From NCBI RefSeq assembly GCF_003201975.1, contig NZ_QJJQ01000002.1:150625-214624 (forward strand): DNA of 64,000 bases, written 5' to 3'. Below, one piece after another: positions 1 through 8,286 of this stretch. Position 1 is the first letter of the stretch. Every line of letters starts with the position of its first letter. The translations under genes were made by a program, and so were the position numbers. Origin of the DNA: Pseudogracilibacillus auburnensis. GTDB lineage: Bacteria; Bacillota; Bacilli; Bacillales; Amphibacillaceae. The notes below the pieces were generated by a model, which saw nothing but the letters and a program-made list of their open reading frames with translations, made no database searches and was not told the DNA's origin.

Positions 1-1238
1 ATAGAAGGTGCCCCTAACCAGGCTGTTGAAAAAGCGAATAGGTAGAGCGGTCCACCCGGATAAAAGGATAATAACCAAACAAGTATCCCTAAAATGAGTG
101 TAATGATTTTTGACGGCATCGTTAGTTGTTCACTTGTAGCATTAGGGTGTAAAAACCGTTGATACAAGTCACGAACCGCCGTACTTGACGCACCAATTAA
201 AGCAGTTGTGGAAGTAGATATCGATGCCGCTAACGCACCAATTAAAGCTAATGCCGCCACACCAATTGGTAAAGCTTTTAAAACTACACCAAAAGCAGAC
301 ATAGGGTCGGTATCACCATGTGGTGCAAAATGATCAGGAAAAATCGATGCCGCATATACACCAACAATAGCTAATATTGTAATTGGAACGAAAACAAGCA
401 ACATGGCACCATAAATAAAACCGTTTCTAGCAACTTTTTCATTTCTAGCAGAAGAAACACGTAACCAGTAATAATTATTTCCCCAGACTAAAAAACAACC
501 GAATAATATGGTGAATGTGAGTACACTTGGGTATTGTAATGAAAAAATTGGTAAACTTTGATCGGCAATTCCCGCAGTAAAAAAACCTTTATTTCCGGAC
601 CAATTGTTTAGTAAAAAGCTCGAGCCACCATATTTCATCAGTAACGCGATCAACATAACTGGAAGTGCAATTAACCCTACACACATTTGCATAAAATCTG
701 TTAATGTAACGGCCCAAAATCCTCCAATATACGTAAATAAAAGAAATAAGAAGAAAATTACTGCCAAAGTGCCTAGTAACGACCACCCAGTAAACCCTGT
801 AGTTACGATAGCCATCGAAACGACATTGTTCGCCATAATTCCGAGCAAACCTAAAATGGTAGCTAATGTTACTAATGTTCTCGTTCGACTGTCAAAACGC
901 ATCTCGAGCCATTCTGATAATGTATGTGCCCCTGATCTTCTAATATAAGGTGCAAACACAATCCCATATAGTGCAAGTCCACCAAAACCGTAAATAATCC
1001 CAAATCCAACAGCGCCCCAAAACCCTGTCATAATGGCTAGTCCTGGTCCTAATGTAATAATAGTTCCTGCAAACCCAATTGCCGCAACTCCAAATATGTT
1101 TACAAGTAATCCCACTTCTCTACCAGCGATAAAAAAGTCGTTCGAATTGCTTACCCATTTCTTTGTTATGAATCCCCCAGCTAATAACAGTAATAGAAAT
1201 GCAATAAACATGATTAAAAATACGGTGTTAAACGCCAT
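1..1238 (-). CDS. Sodium:solute symporter (SSS family), 3' end outside window
   Basis: Integral membrane protein of the sodium:solute symporter family. The visible ~412 residues give about eleven hydrophobic segments, beginning MAFNTVFLIMFIAFLLLLL. Family-typical features are the AGREVG loop after the first helix and the ALIGALAASISTSTTALIGA segment in the second half. The ATG at 1238 follows a GGGGAG ribosome site. It is the third gene of the TrmB-cyclase-symporter operon, 16 bases after the cyclase, so it probably imports that enzyme's substrate or a related compound. Substrate cannot be read from sequence. The reading frame is open to base 1, so the protein is cut by the window edge. Confidence 0.9.
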   Translation of the reverse strand, partial: MAFNTVFLIMFIAFLLLLLAGGFITKKWVSNSNDFFIAGREVGLLVNIFGVAAIGFAGTIITLGPGLAIMTGFWGAVGFGIIYGFGGLALYGIVFAPYIRRSGAHTLSEWLEMRFDSRTRTLVTLATILGLLGIMANNVVSMAIVTTGFTGWSLLGTLAVIFFLFLLFTYIGGFWAVTLTDFMQMCVGLIALPVMLIALLMKYGGSSFLLNNWSGNKGFFTAGIADQSLPIFSLQYPSVLTFTILFGCFLVWGNNYYWLRVSSARNEKVARNGFIYGAMLLVFVPITILAIVGVYAASIFPDHFAPHGDTDPMSAFGVVLKALPIGVAALALIGALAASISTSTTALIGASSTAVRDLYQRFLHPNATSEQLTMPSKIITLILGILVWLLSFYPGGPLYLFAFSTAWLGAPS

Positions 1239-1254
1239 TCAATTCTCCCCTTTA

Positions 1255-2010
1255 TTAATCAAATATGGCAACAGGACGAGCCCATCCTGCACTTGCACCA
1301 GATATTTTTACTGGAAAACAGGCTACCTTAAAACCGGTTGGACTTGGTAACTGATCTAAGTTTGCTAGTTTCTCAATTTGACAATACTCCTTTTCTTTTC
1401 CAACAAAATGTGCTGCCCATAAAATATTGTCTGCCTTCGTTTGGCGGTATTGCTCAGCTTGTAATGGCAATGGAATGTCCCATCCCCAACCGTCCGTTCC
1501 CATTACTTTAATTCCTTTCTCTATTAGCCAACGGGTCGCTTCCGCTGAAGCCCCTGCGTGGGACATGACGTAATTTTCTTGATAGTAGTTTTTATCTGCA
1601 TCTGTCCTAATCAGGACAATATCATATGGCTTCAATTCGTAATTCATCTCTTGTAACTTTGCTTCAAAATCTTCTACTTGAAGTTCATATCCTGGTGCTT
1701 TATTGCTAAAATCAAATAACACTCCATTCCCGAAAAACCATTCTAGTGGCAGCTCATCTATCGTTCTTGCTTTTCTCCCTTCTGAAAATGGAGCATAATG
1801 CCAAGGCGCATCTACATGAGTTCCTGTATGTGTCGTTAGAGTAACATTCTCAACAGCCCAAGCTTTACCATCAGGAAAGTCTGTCGCTTCTAAACCTAAA
1901 ATTTCCGCTGCTTGTTCCGCTCCTTTTTCATGTGCATCATATTCGATTTTTGGCGGAAATGGTTCCTTCGCCTGATTATCCATTGGGACACTTAAATCAA
2001 TTATCTTCAT
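1255..2010 (-). CDS. Cyclase family protein (kynurenine formamidase-like metal-dependent hydrolase)
   Basis: A 251-residue member of the cyclase/arylformamidase-like family, cytoplasmic hydrolases that open amide or ester bonds with a divalent metal. The signature HTGTHVDAPWHY (HxGTHxDxPxH) is present around residues 64-75, and the N-terminus MKIIDLSVPMDNQ is typical. A longer upstream reading frame exists, but the ATG at 2010 is preceded by AAGGAG at good spacing and gives the family start. It sits between a TrmB-like regulator and a sodium symporter, suggesting a catabolic operon for one imported compound. True substrate unknown; kynurenine is not supported by any neighbouring tryptophan-degradation gene. 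Confidence 0.85.
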   Translation of the reverse strand: MKIIDLSVPMDNQAKEPFPPKIEYDAHEKGAEQAAEILGLEATDFPDGKAWAVENVTLTTHTGTHVDAPWHYAPFSEGRKARTIDELPLEWFFGNGVLFDFSNKAPGYELQVEDFEAKLQEMNYELKPYDIVLIRTDADKNYYQENYVMSHAGASAEATRWLIEKGIKVMGTDGWGWDIPLPLQAEQYRQTKADNILWAAHFVGKEKEYCQIEKLANLDQLPSPTGFKVACFPVKISGASAGWARPVAIFD

Positions 2011-2062
2011 TCGTTTCTTCTCCTTTTTTGATATAAATTGTTCTTCGTTTCCTTTTTCTCCT

Positions 2063-2860
2063 TTAAAACTTGTGTAACAAGTCCTCAAACTCATCCCCAT
2101 ACTTTTCTTTCATAACGTCACCGAAATCATTGATAACTTGGTTGATATAAATGTCATGTCGTATGTAGTTTTCAGCAACTTTCACTAGAGCAGCATGACT
2201 AGAGATTATTCCGTGAGGTGGACTTTCCATATTTAAAACAAAGACAGTTTCCTGGTCAAACACGGCAACAAGTTCGCCCAAATGTCTTTCGTTTGTAAAT
2301 CTTCCTTGATGATGCCCAAAGCCCTCCCAAAGAAACTCTTGAATTCCTTTTGGATCGAATAAAATTGACTTAATATCTACCCCCTTATTGAATGCGCTTT
2401 CAAATTCATCTTTCAGTAAGAGAAATTCCTTGCTCCAACAACTAAATAATATGGATTGTTCCGCTTTATTAATTAATTGCTTTAACAAGTCGACATTGGC
2501 TTCATAACCTTCCATATGATAAAGCCTAGACCAATCTTCCTCAATACGTGGTTGGATATTTTTGAAGTAGTTTTCCATTTTACCCATATTGTCTTTGTGC
2601 GAGTCTTTTAGATTTTTCAACAACTCTTTCCAAGGAAGCGGAGAATAAAATTTCTGACCACTAGGAGTCCCGTTATTCATTAGAAAAACGACATCTCGAT
2701 CAATCAGTTTAGGCAATGTTTGATAAACCTTCGCACTCGGAACACCAGACTGAACAGCTATATTATTGCCATTCATAGGACTTTGTTTCAACAGCGCAAG
2801 GTAAATTTTTGCTTCATACTCGGAAAAATTATACCTTTTTAAAACATCAATAATTTCCAT
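2063..2860 (-). CDS. TrmB-type transcriptional regulator with PLD-like effector domain
   Basis: 265 residues. Residues ~5-75 form a TrmB-type winged helix (NFSEYEAKIYLALLKQSPMN, then the recognition region GVPSAKVYQTLPKLIDRDVV). Residues ~105-255 resemble the phospholipase-D-like sensor domain seen in many TrmB-family proteins, without intact HxK catalytic motifs. It is the first gene of a minus-strand operon with the cyclase and the symporter. A perfect inverted repeat lies just upstream of its own start, consistent with autoregulation. It probably senses the operon's substrate and controls all three genes. Family assignment is good; ligand unknown. Confidence 0.85.
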   Translation of the reverse strand: MEIIDVLKRYNFSEYEAKIYLALLKQSPMNGNNIAVQSGVPSAKVYQTLPKLIDRDVVFLMNNGTPSGQKFYSPLPWKELLKNLKDSHKDNMGKMENYFKNIQPRIEEDWSRLYHMEGYEANVDLLKQLINKAEQSILFSCWSKEFLLLKDEFESAFNKGVDIKSILFDPKGIQEFLWEGFGHHQGRFTNERHLGELVAVFDQETVFVLNMESPPHGIISSHAALVKVAENYIRHDIYINQVINDFGDVMKEKYGDEFEDLLHKF

Positions 2861-2884
2861 CTTTTTATCACCAACCTAAAATTA

Positions 2885-2897
2885 TACCACCGTGGTA
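2885..2897. promoter_or_regulatory. Candidate operator, perfect inverted repeat TACCAC-C-GTGGTA
   Basis: Six-base arms around a single central base, 25 bp upstream of the TrmB-type regulator start and in an otherwise AT-rich region. The position suits a repressor site over the promoter of the regulator-cyclase-symporter operon. Binding by the adjacent TrmB protein is inferred from position. Confidence 0.6.
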
Positions 2898-2999
2898 GTT
2901 TAATTATATTAATATACTATAATTACCTAATTTTTTTGTCAATACTAAAATGAAATTTATTTTTTATTTAAGAGTCAAATTGCCACTAAAAGCAAAAAC

Positions 3000-3038
3000 A
3001 ATAACCATCCTTCACTCTTAATGAAAGGGATGGTTATT
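3000..3038 (-). terminator. Rho-independent terminator downstream of lysR
   Basis: Eleven-base arms AATAACCATCC / GGATGGTTATT around a 17-base loop, followed on the minus strand by a T-rich stretch (GTTTTTGCTTTT). It ends the transcript of the LysR gene after a ~180-base untranslated tail. The rest of 2898-3221 shows no gene. Confidence 0.7.
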
Positions 3039-3221
3039 AGTATTAACTATATTTTCTTTTAGACAACAAAACGGCTTGAAAGAGCTATATTGGTCTAAAA
3101 AATCAGTCACGCCGCATGGTGAGTTGTACATAAGGAAGTCTGCATATAATCTTTCTCATATACCGGCTCCTTCAAAGGAATAGCTATTACATAGATAAAA
3201 AAATGTTTTTATCTTTGTTAC

Positions 3222-4091
3222 TTACAATCGCTTTACGTCAAGCGTTAACACAAATGAAATAAAGGCTTCTACGATATTTAATTGTAATGCATCTGTATAA
3301 TAATACATCGATGTGTCACGAGTTAGAGGCTTTCCAAAAGAATCATGTAATGGCTTAATCGTTAATTCCTTATAAGGATCTACCACTAACTGTGCTAAAA
3401 TACCATAGCCTAATCTATGTAAGATCATTTCTTTACAAGTTTCCACCTGATTCACATAAATGTTCGTATACGACTCGTCTTGATAGTTTGTATACCACCA
3501 TTTATCAATCGTATCTTTCATAATTCGATCGGTATGGTAATCAATTCTAGGTAACGAAGGGAGCTCTTCCCATTCAAACGACCAAGGAGCTGCAACACAA
3601 ACATTTTCTTCATATAGTATTTCTCTACTTTCTTTCCAAGGATAATCACCTTTTATAAATCCAATATGAACATCGCGATTTAATACCATACGATACATTT
3701 CACTACTCCAACCAGTTACGACTTTACATTCAATTCCCGGATGTTCCTGTTGAAATAGGCTTAGTAGTTTCGGCATTTTATAACGCGCAAAAAAGTTCGA
3801 CACACCCACTTTTAATGTCCCAGTCACCATGTTTTTCATATTATTTAATTTTTCCTTTAGTTTTTCCTGTTCACTTAGCATCTTTTGAGCATGTTTCACT
3901 AAGACCATACCTTCAGGGGTAAATGCAATTCCCCTTCTTTTCCGGAGGACAATTTGTAAACCAAAATCTTCTTCTAACTTTTTCAATCGAGAAGATAAAG
4001 TAGATTGTGAAAGATATAATTGTTCAGAAGCATGCGTAATATTCATTGTTTCATATAACGTGCTTAACAGTTCCCAGTCTCGAATATGCAC
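3222..4091 (-). CDS. LysR-family transcriptional regulator, divergent from the methylcitrate operon
   Basis: 289 residues with a classic LysR N-terminal winged helix (residues ~1-60: NITHASEQLYLSQSTLSSRLKKLEE written in two overlapping motifs, SEQLYLSQSTLSSRLKKLEE being the recognition part) and a periplasmic-binding-protein-like effector domain (~90-285). Start is GTG at 4091 behind a strong AAGGAGGAAG site. It is divergent from and 154 bp away from the methylcitrate synthase gene, so it is the likely regulator of that operon, responding to propionyl-CoA or a methylcitrate-type acid. CcpC of Bacillus is a citrate-sensing LysR protein, which makes an organic acid ligand plausible. This differs from the sigma-54 PrpR control known in enterics. 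Confidence 0.85.
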   Translation of the reverse strand: MHIRDWELLSTLYETMNITHASEQLYLSQSTLSSRLKKLEEDFGLQIVLRKRRGIAFTPEGMVLVKHAQKMLSEQEKLKEKLNNMKNMVTGTLKVGVSNFFARYKMPKLLSLFQQEHPGIECKVVTGWSSEMYRMVLNRDVHIGFIKGDYPWKESREILYEENVCVAAPWSFEWEELPSLPRIDYHTDRIMKDTIDKWWYTNYQDESYTNIYVNQVETCKEMILHRLGYGILAQLVVDPYKELTIKPLHDSFGKPLTRDTSMYYYTDALQLNIVEAFISFVLTLDVKRL

Positions 4092-4194
4092 CCGCGCTTC
4101 CTCCTTCTATTCAGCCATCGATTTTATCAATGTCTAGTAATCATAAATATATACTTCAAAAAAGTAAAAATCAACCATATAGTGAATATAGTAG

Positions 4195-4216
4195 CTATTT
4201 TGTATGTTCAAAATAG
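4195..4216. promoter_or_regulatory. Inverted repeat CTATTTTG-N6-CAAAATAG in the divergent lysR/methylcitrate promoter region
   Basis: Perfect eight-base arms, 30 bases before the TTG start of methylcitrate synthase and 15 bases before its AGGAGG. It could be an operator for the divergent LysR protein or an mRNA hairpin in the leader. No experimental site is known to me. Confidence 0.45.
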
Positions 4217-4245
4217 AGTAATAGAATTAGAGGAGGTATTTTATT

Positions 4246-5346
4246 TTGAGTGTTTCATTTGTTCAAGGGCTTGAAAATGTTGTTGTAAGCGAGACCGAAA
4301 TTTCTTTTTTGGACACAGATGTGGAAAAGATTGTGATAAGGGGACAGGATTTAATCGAGCTTTCCTCTACAAAAAGGTATCTAGACATTGTGTATCTTTT
4401 GCTGGAGGGCGAATTGCCAGATGAGTCAAAACGACTTATGTTACAAAATGATTTATCGGAAAAACAAACAATCCCTAAAGAGTTACTTCAAGTGTTTTCG
4501 TTATTTTCAAAAGACTATCACCCAATGGATGCCCAGCGTACAGGAGTTTCCATACTAGCAAATTATGATTCCTATATAGGTGACAATTCTGCGGCAATGA
4601 ATAAACAGCGAGCTTATAAACTACTTGCTCAACTTCCAACACTGACTGCAAACAGTTATCGTATATTAAACAATCAGGAAGTCATCTCACCTTTAAATGA
4701 CTTATCCTACAGTGCCAATTTTTTATATATGATCACTGGTGACATTCCCTCAGAAGAGGAAGAAATAATATTCGACAAATCCTTGTTACTTTATAGCGAA
4801 CATGAAATGCCAAATTCAACTTTTACGGCTCGCGTAATCGCTTCAACTAACGCTGATTTATACAGTGCCTTAACAGGTGCGGTTGGTTCCTTAAAAGGAA
4901 ATCTACATGGAGGAGCCAATGAAGCAGTAATGTATTTACTAAATGAAGCTGGAAATGTAAAACAATTTGAAAAAATACTATATGAGAAATTACAAAATAA
5001 AGAAAAAATAATGGGCTTTGGTCACCGTGTGTATATGAAGAAAATGGATCCTCGCGCTCAAATAATGAAGGAATCCCTAAAAAGTCTTTGTAATCATGAT
5101 GGAGATGATACACTACTGGAAATGTGTGAAGCTGGAGAAACAATCATGAGAGAAGAAAAAGGATTATTCCCAAATTTAGATTACTATGCGGCACCAGTGT
5201 ATTGGAAATTGAATATTCCAATTCCACTTTATACACCGATCTTCTACTGTTCTAGAGCAGCTGGCCTTTCTGCACATGTGATAGAGCAACATGATAATAA
5301 CCGTATCTTCAGACCGAGGGTGAACTATATTGGGAAGCAGTACTAA
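4246..5346 (+). CDS. mmgD: 2-methylcitrate synthase / citrate synthase-like
   Basis: 366 residues of the citrate synthase family. Catalytic residues are visible: His in NLHGGANEAV (~res. 224), His in GFGHRVYMKK (~262) and Asp in NLDYYAAPVYWKL (~313). Condenses propionyl-CoA with oxaloacetate to 2-methylcitrate. Start is TTG at 4246 behind AGGAGG with seven-base spacing; no ATG fits. The assignment to methylcitrate rather than citrate rests on the following PrpD and PrpB genes, which form the methylcitrate cycle with it (mmgD-mmgE-mmgF order of Bacillus). It is first in the operon and divergent from a LysR regulator. Confidence 0.88.
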   Translation: MSVSFVQGLENVVVSETEISFLDTDVEKIVIRGQDLIELSSTKRYLDIVYLLLEGELPDESKRLMLQNDLSEKQTIPKELLQVFSLFSKDYHPMDAQRTGVSILANYDSYIGDNSAAMNKQRAYKLLAQLPTLTANSYRILNNQEVISPLNDLSYSANFLYMITGDIPSEEEEIIFDKSLLLYSEHEMPNSTFTARVIASTNADLYSALTGAVGSLKGNLHGGANEAVMYLLNEAGNVKQFEKILYEKLQNKEKIMGFGHRVYMKKMDPRAQIMKESLKSLCNHDGDDTLLEMCEAGETIMREEKGLFPNLDYYAAPVYWKLNIPIPLYTPIFYCSRAAGLSAHVIEQHDNNRIFRPRVNYIGKQY

Positions 5347-5438
5347 TACAACTGGCAGGTTGGATGACTTCTTCCCAATAAAACTGATCATGCCATCAGT
5401 TATTATACCAACTATATGACGGAAAGGAAAGATTTTGC

Positions 5439-6875
5439 TTGTTAAAAACGAATGAACGCACAAAAACAGATCAGATCATAGAGGAAATCACAGACTATGT
5501 ATTAAATAAAGATATTACAAGCGAGGAAGCTTTCACAACAGCTAAATATGTTTTGTTAGACACTATTGGATGTGGCATCCTTGCCTTAAATTACCCAGAA
5601 TGTACAAAACTTCTAGGCCCCCATGTGCCCGGAACTATTGTACCTAATGGAGTTAAAGTGCCAGGAACAAGTAATGTACTCGACCCTGTAAAAGGCGCAT
5701 TTGATATTGGAGTGCTAGTAAGATGGTTAGACTTTAATGATACATGGTTAGCCAAGGAATGGGGACATCCATCCGATAACTTAGGTGGCATTTTAGCGGC
5801 AGCAGATTATGTGAGCCGGACACGAATTGCAAACGGTAAAACCCCATTATTGGTAAAAGAAGTATTAGACATGATGATTAAAGCACATGAAATTCAAGGT
5901 ATTCTAGCTTTAGACAATAGTTTAAATCGTGTCGGACTCGATCACGTCTTTTTTGTTAAACTTGCTTCCACAGCAGTCGTGACAAAAATGTTAGGCGGTG
6001 GCCGGGAAGAAATCAATAATGCCTTGTCTAATGCTTGGGTAGATAATGCTTCTTTACGGACGTATCGCCATGCTCCTAATACAGGATCAAGAAAATCATG
6101 GGCTGCTGGAGATGCAACGAGCCGAGCTGTATTTTTAGCTCAAATGGCGGTAAAAGGAGAAATGGGTTATCCAAGTGCTTTAACAACACCTGGATGGGGT
6201 TTTCAAGAAGTCATGTTTAATAGTGAAACGATGACGTTACAACGTCCGCTTGACTCGTATGTCATGGAAAACGTATTGTTTAAAGTATCCTTCCCAGCTG
6301 AATTCCATGCACAAACTGCAGCAGAAGCTGGCGTAGTTCTACACCCAACTGTAAAAGATCGACTTGACGAAATTAAAGAGATTACCATTACGACCCATGA
6401 ATCTGCAATTAGAATTATTGATAAAACAGGACCATTGCATAATCCAGCAGATAGAGATCATTGTTTGCAGTATATTACAGCGATTGCTCTTATGAAAGGC
6501 AATATCGTTGCCGAAGATTATGAAGACGAAGTAGCAAAAGATCCAATGATCGATGCATTACGTGAAAAAATGATCATTAAAGAAGATCAACAATATACGA
6601 AGGATTACTTAGATCCCGAGAAACGATCCATTGCTAATGCTGTCCAAGTTACCTTTACAGATGGAACGATGACAGATAACATTGAATTTGAATATCCATT
6701 AGGACATCGTTTCCGAAGAGAAGAAGCATTTCCGCAAATCATTCATAAGTTTAAGGAAAACATAGCAACACAATTTGCGGATAAACAAAGAGATGAAATC
6801 GAAAAAGCTTGTCTAAGTATGGAAGAACTTCCTAAGATGAATGTAAATGAATTTACAGACTTATTTGTTAAATAA
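5439..6875 (+). CDS. mmgE: MmgE/PrpD family 2-methylcitrate dehydratase
   Basis: 478 residues, full length for PrpD. Recognisable segments are [11 protein letters not shown] near residue 30, the [28 protein letters not shown] region (~90-117) and [10 protein letters not shown] near the C-terminus. Dehydrates 2-methylcitrate to 2-methylaconitate in the cytoplasm. Start is TTG at 5439 behind GGAAAGGAAAG; no better ATG is in frame. It lies 92 bases after methylcitrate synthase and 53 bases before PrpB, consistent with one transcript. No separate AcnD/PrpF is present, matching the PrpD-type cycle. Confidence 0.92.
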   Translation: MLKTNERTKTDQIIEEITDYVLNKDITSEEAFTTAKYVLLDTIGCGILALNYPECTKLLGPHVPGTIVPNGVKVPGTSNVLDPVKGAFDIGVLVRWLDFNDTWLAKEWGHPSDNLGGILAAADYVSRTRIANGKTPLLVKEVLDMMIKAHEIQGILALDNSLNRVGLDHVFFVKLASTAVVTKMLGGGREEINNALSNAWVDNASLRTYRHAPNTGSRKSWAAGDATSRAVFLAQMAVKGEMGYPSALTTPGWGFQEVMFNSETMTLQRPLDSYVMENVLFKVSFPAEFHAQTAAEAGVVLHPTVKDRLDEIKEITITTHESAIRIIDKTGPLHNPADRDHCLQYITAIALMKGNIVAEDYEDEVAKDPMIDALREKMIIKEDQQYTKDYLDPEKRSIANAVQVTFTDGTMTDNIEFEYPLGHRFRREEAFPQIIHKFKENIATQFADKQRDEIEKACLSMEELPKMNVNEFTDLFVK

Positions 6876-6928
6876 GCAACATATAGACGTTGCTAAACAT
6901 TACTGAATACACTTTAGGAGGTTAAATC

Positions 6929-7840
6929 ATGGCATGGATTGTTCATAAACAAACTACCCAAATAGAGTTAGCAAAACAATTTAATACGCTAATTCATGAA
7001 AAGGAAATAGTACAAATACCCGGTGCACACGATGCAATGGCAGCTCTCATTGCTAAAAAAGCTGGGTTTAACACACTTTATTTATCAGGTGGAGCCTTTA
7101 CAGCGAGTAAAGGACTACCTGATCTAGGCATCATTACATCCACAGAAGTAGCGGAACGGGCACAAGAATTAATTCGTGCAACTAATTTGCCAGTACTTGT
7201 CGATATTGATACTGGATTTGGTGGTATATTGAATGTCGCTCGTACCGCAATGGAGATGTTGGAAGCAAGAGTAGCAGCTGTTCAAATTGAAGATCAGCAA
7301 TTGCCAAAGAAATGCGGACATTTGAATGGAAAACAACTCGTCACAGCTGAGGAAATGGTTCAAAAGATTGAAACGATTAAAGAAGTCGCACCTACTTTAA
7401 TCATCGTCGCCCGTACCGATGCTCGAGCAAATGAAGGCATTGAAGGTGCAATGAAACGTGCACAAATGTACGTAGAAGCAGGAGCAGATGCTATTTTCCC
7501 TGAAGCGTTGGAATCAAATGAAGAATTCGATCTTTTTTCAAAGAATATAGATGTTCCTTTATTGGCCAATATGACTGAATTTGGGCAAACCCCTTACCTA
7601 ACAGCTAAGCAGTTTGAAAAATTAGGATATGCAATGGTCATTTATCCAGTTACTTCCTTACGTGTTGCCGCCAAAGCATATGAAAGAGTATTTGATTTGA
7701 TCAAAGAAGAAGGAACACAAAAAGAAGCCGTTACAGATATGCAAACAAGAAAGGAACTATACGAAACAATTTCCTATAATGATTTCGAGAACCTTGATCA
7801 CACGATTGCTAAAACAGTCTTAACTAAAAAACAATTATAA
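6929..7840 (+). CDS. mmgF: 2-methylisocitrate lyase
   Basis: 303 residues of the PEP mutase/isocitrate lyase superfamily. Key motifs: PGAHDAMAALIAKKAGF, the LYLSGGAFTAS strand, DIDTGFGG, the EDQQLPKKCGHLNGK loop with the catalytic Cys (~res. 127), and ARTDARANEG. Cleaves 2-methylisocitrate to pyruvate and succinate. Starts with ATG behind TAGGAGG. It is the last gene of the methylcitrate operon, which converts propionyl-CoA to pyruvate. A dispersed repeat begins only 13 bases after the stop. Confidence 0.93.
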   Translation: MAWIVHKQTTQIELAKQFNTLIHEKEIVQIPGAHDAMAALIAKKAGFNTLYLSGGAFTASKGLPDLGIITSTEVAERAQELIRATNLPVLVDIDTGFGGILNVARTAMEMLEARVAAVQIEDQQLPKKCGHLNGKQLVTAEEMVQKIETIKEVAPTLIIVARTDARANEGIEGAMKRAQMYVEAGADAIFPEALESNEEFDLFSKNIDVPLLANMTEFGQTPYLTAKQFEKLGYAMVIYPVTSLRVAAKAYERVFDLIKEEGTQKEAVTDMQTRKELYETISYNDFENLDHTIAKTVLTKKQL

Positions 7841-7852
7841 AAGTTAAGGATA

Positions 7853-8239
7853 AGAGGAGACTGGGACATAACTAAAACGAACAATTCTAAAGACGAACAA
7901 TGCATTACATACGTAGACTCCTGGTCGGCTAAAAGCGGTCACGTCCTAGGACTGGGACTGCGCTAAATGCTCGTCCCATCGAAAAGCGTTTGTGACCAAC
8001 GCTCGACACTAGTACGTCCTGGGACTGCGATAAAATCTCGTCCCATCGAAAACATTGTGCGTCGGAGGCTCACTAGCCGCCCGCGGTAAAGGAGACACTG
8101 TGAAAACAAGCGATAGCGCAGGTTGAACAGATGTCGCTCTTATGCCCTGTGGTGAAAGCGAAGTATATTTCCAGAGCGGGTTATGTGCAGCTACCATTGT
8201 TCGGGTTTTTTCTTTGGTAAAAATGTCCCAGCCTCTTCT
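7853..8239. repeat. Dispersed intergenic repeat, copy A, with imperfect terminal inverted repeats
   Basis: About 390 bp without a credible gene. Ends are imperfect inverted repeats: AGAGGAGACTGGGACAT on the left and ATGTCCCAGCCTCTTCT on the right. The block at about 8074-8180 (GCGGTAAAGGAGACACTGTG, ATGTCGCTCTTATGCC, GGTGAAAGCGAAGTATATTT) recurs almost unchanged in copy B at ~26250-26340. Inside copy A a unit GGACTGCG-TAAA-CTCGTCCCATCGAAAA occurs twice, ~90 bp apart, each able to form a GGGAC/GTCCC hairpin. The family resembles MITE-like intergenic repeats that I recall from Bacillaceae; that link is from memory. Confidence 0.7.
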
Positions 8240-8286
8240 ATTTTCTTACCTATGAGGGATAGACTCAGATACATCTGTTTAAAACT

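Noticed and set aside
8009..8197. 62-codon ORF inside repeat copy A
   Set aside because: Lies wholly in the dispersed repeat; the frame is not kept in copy B.
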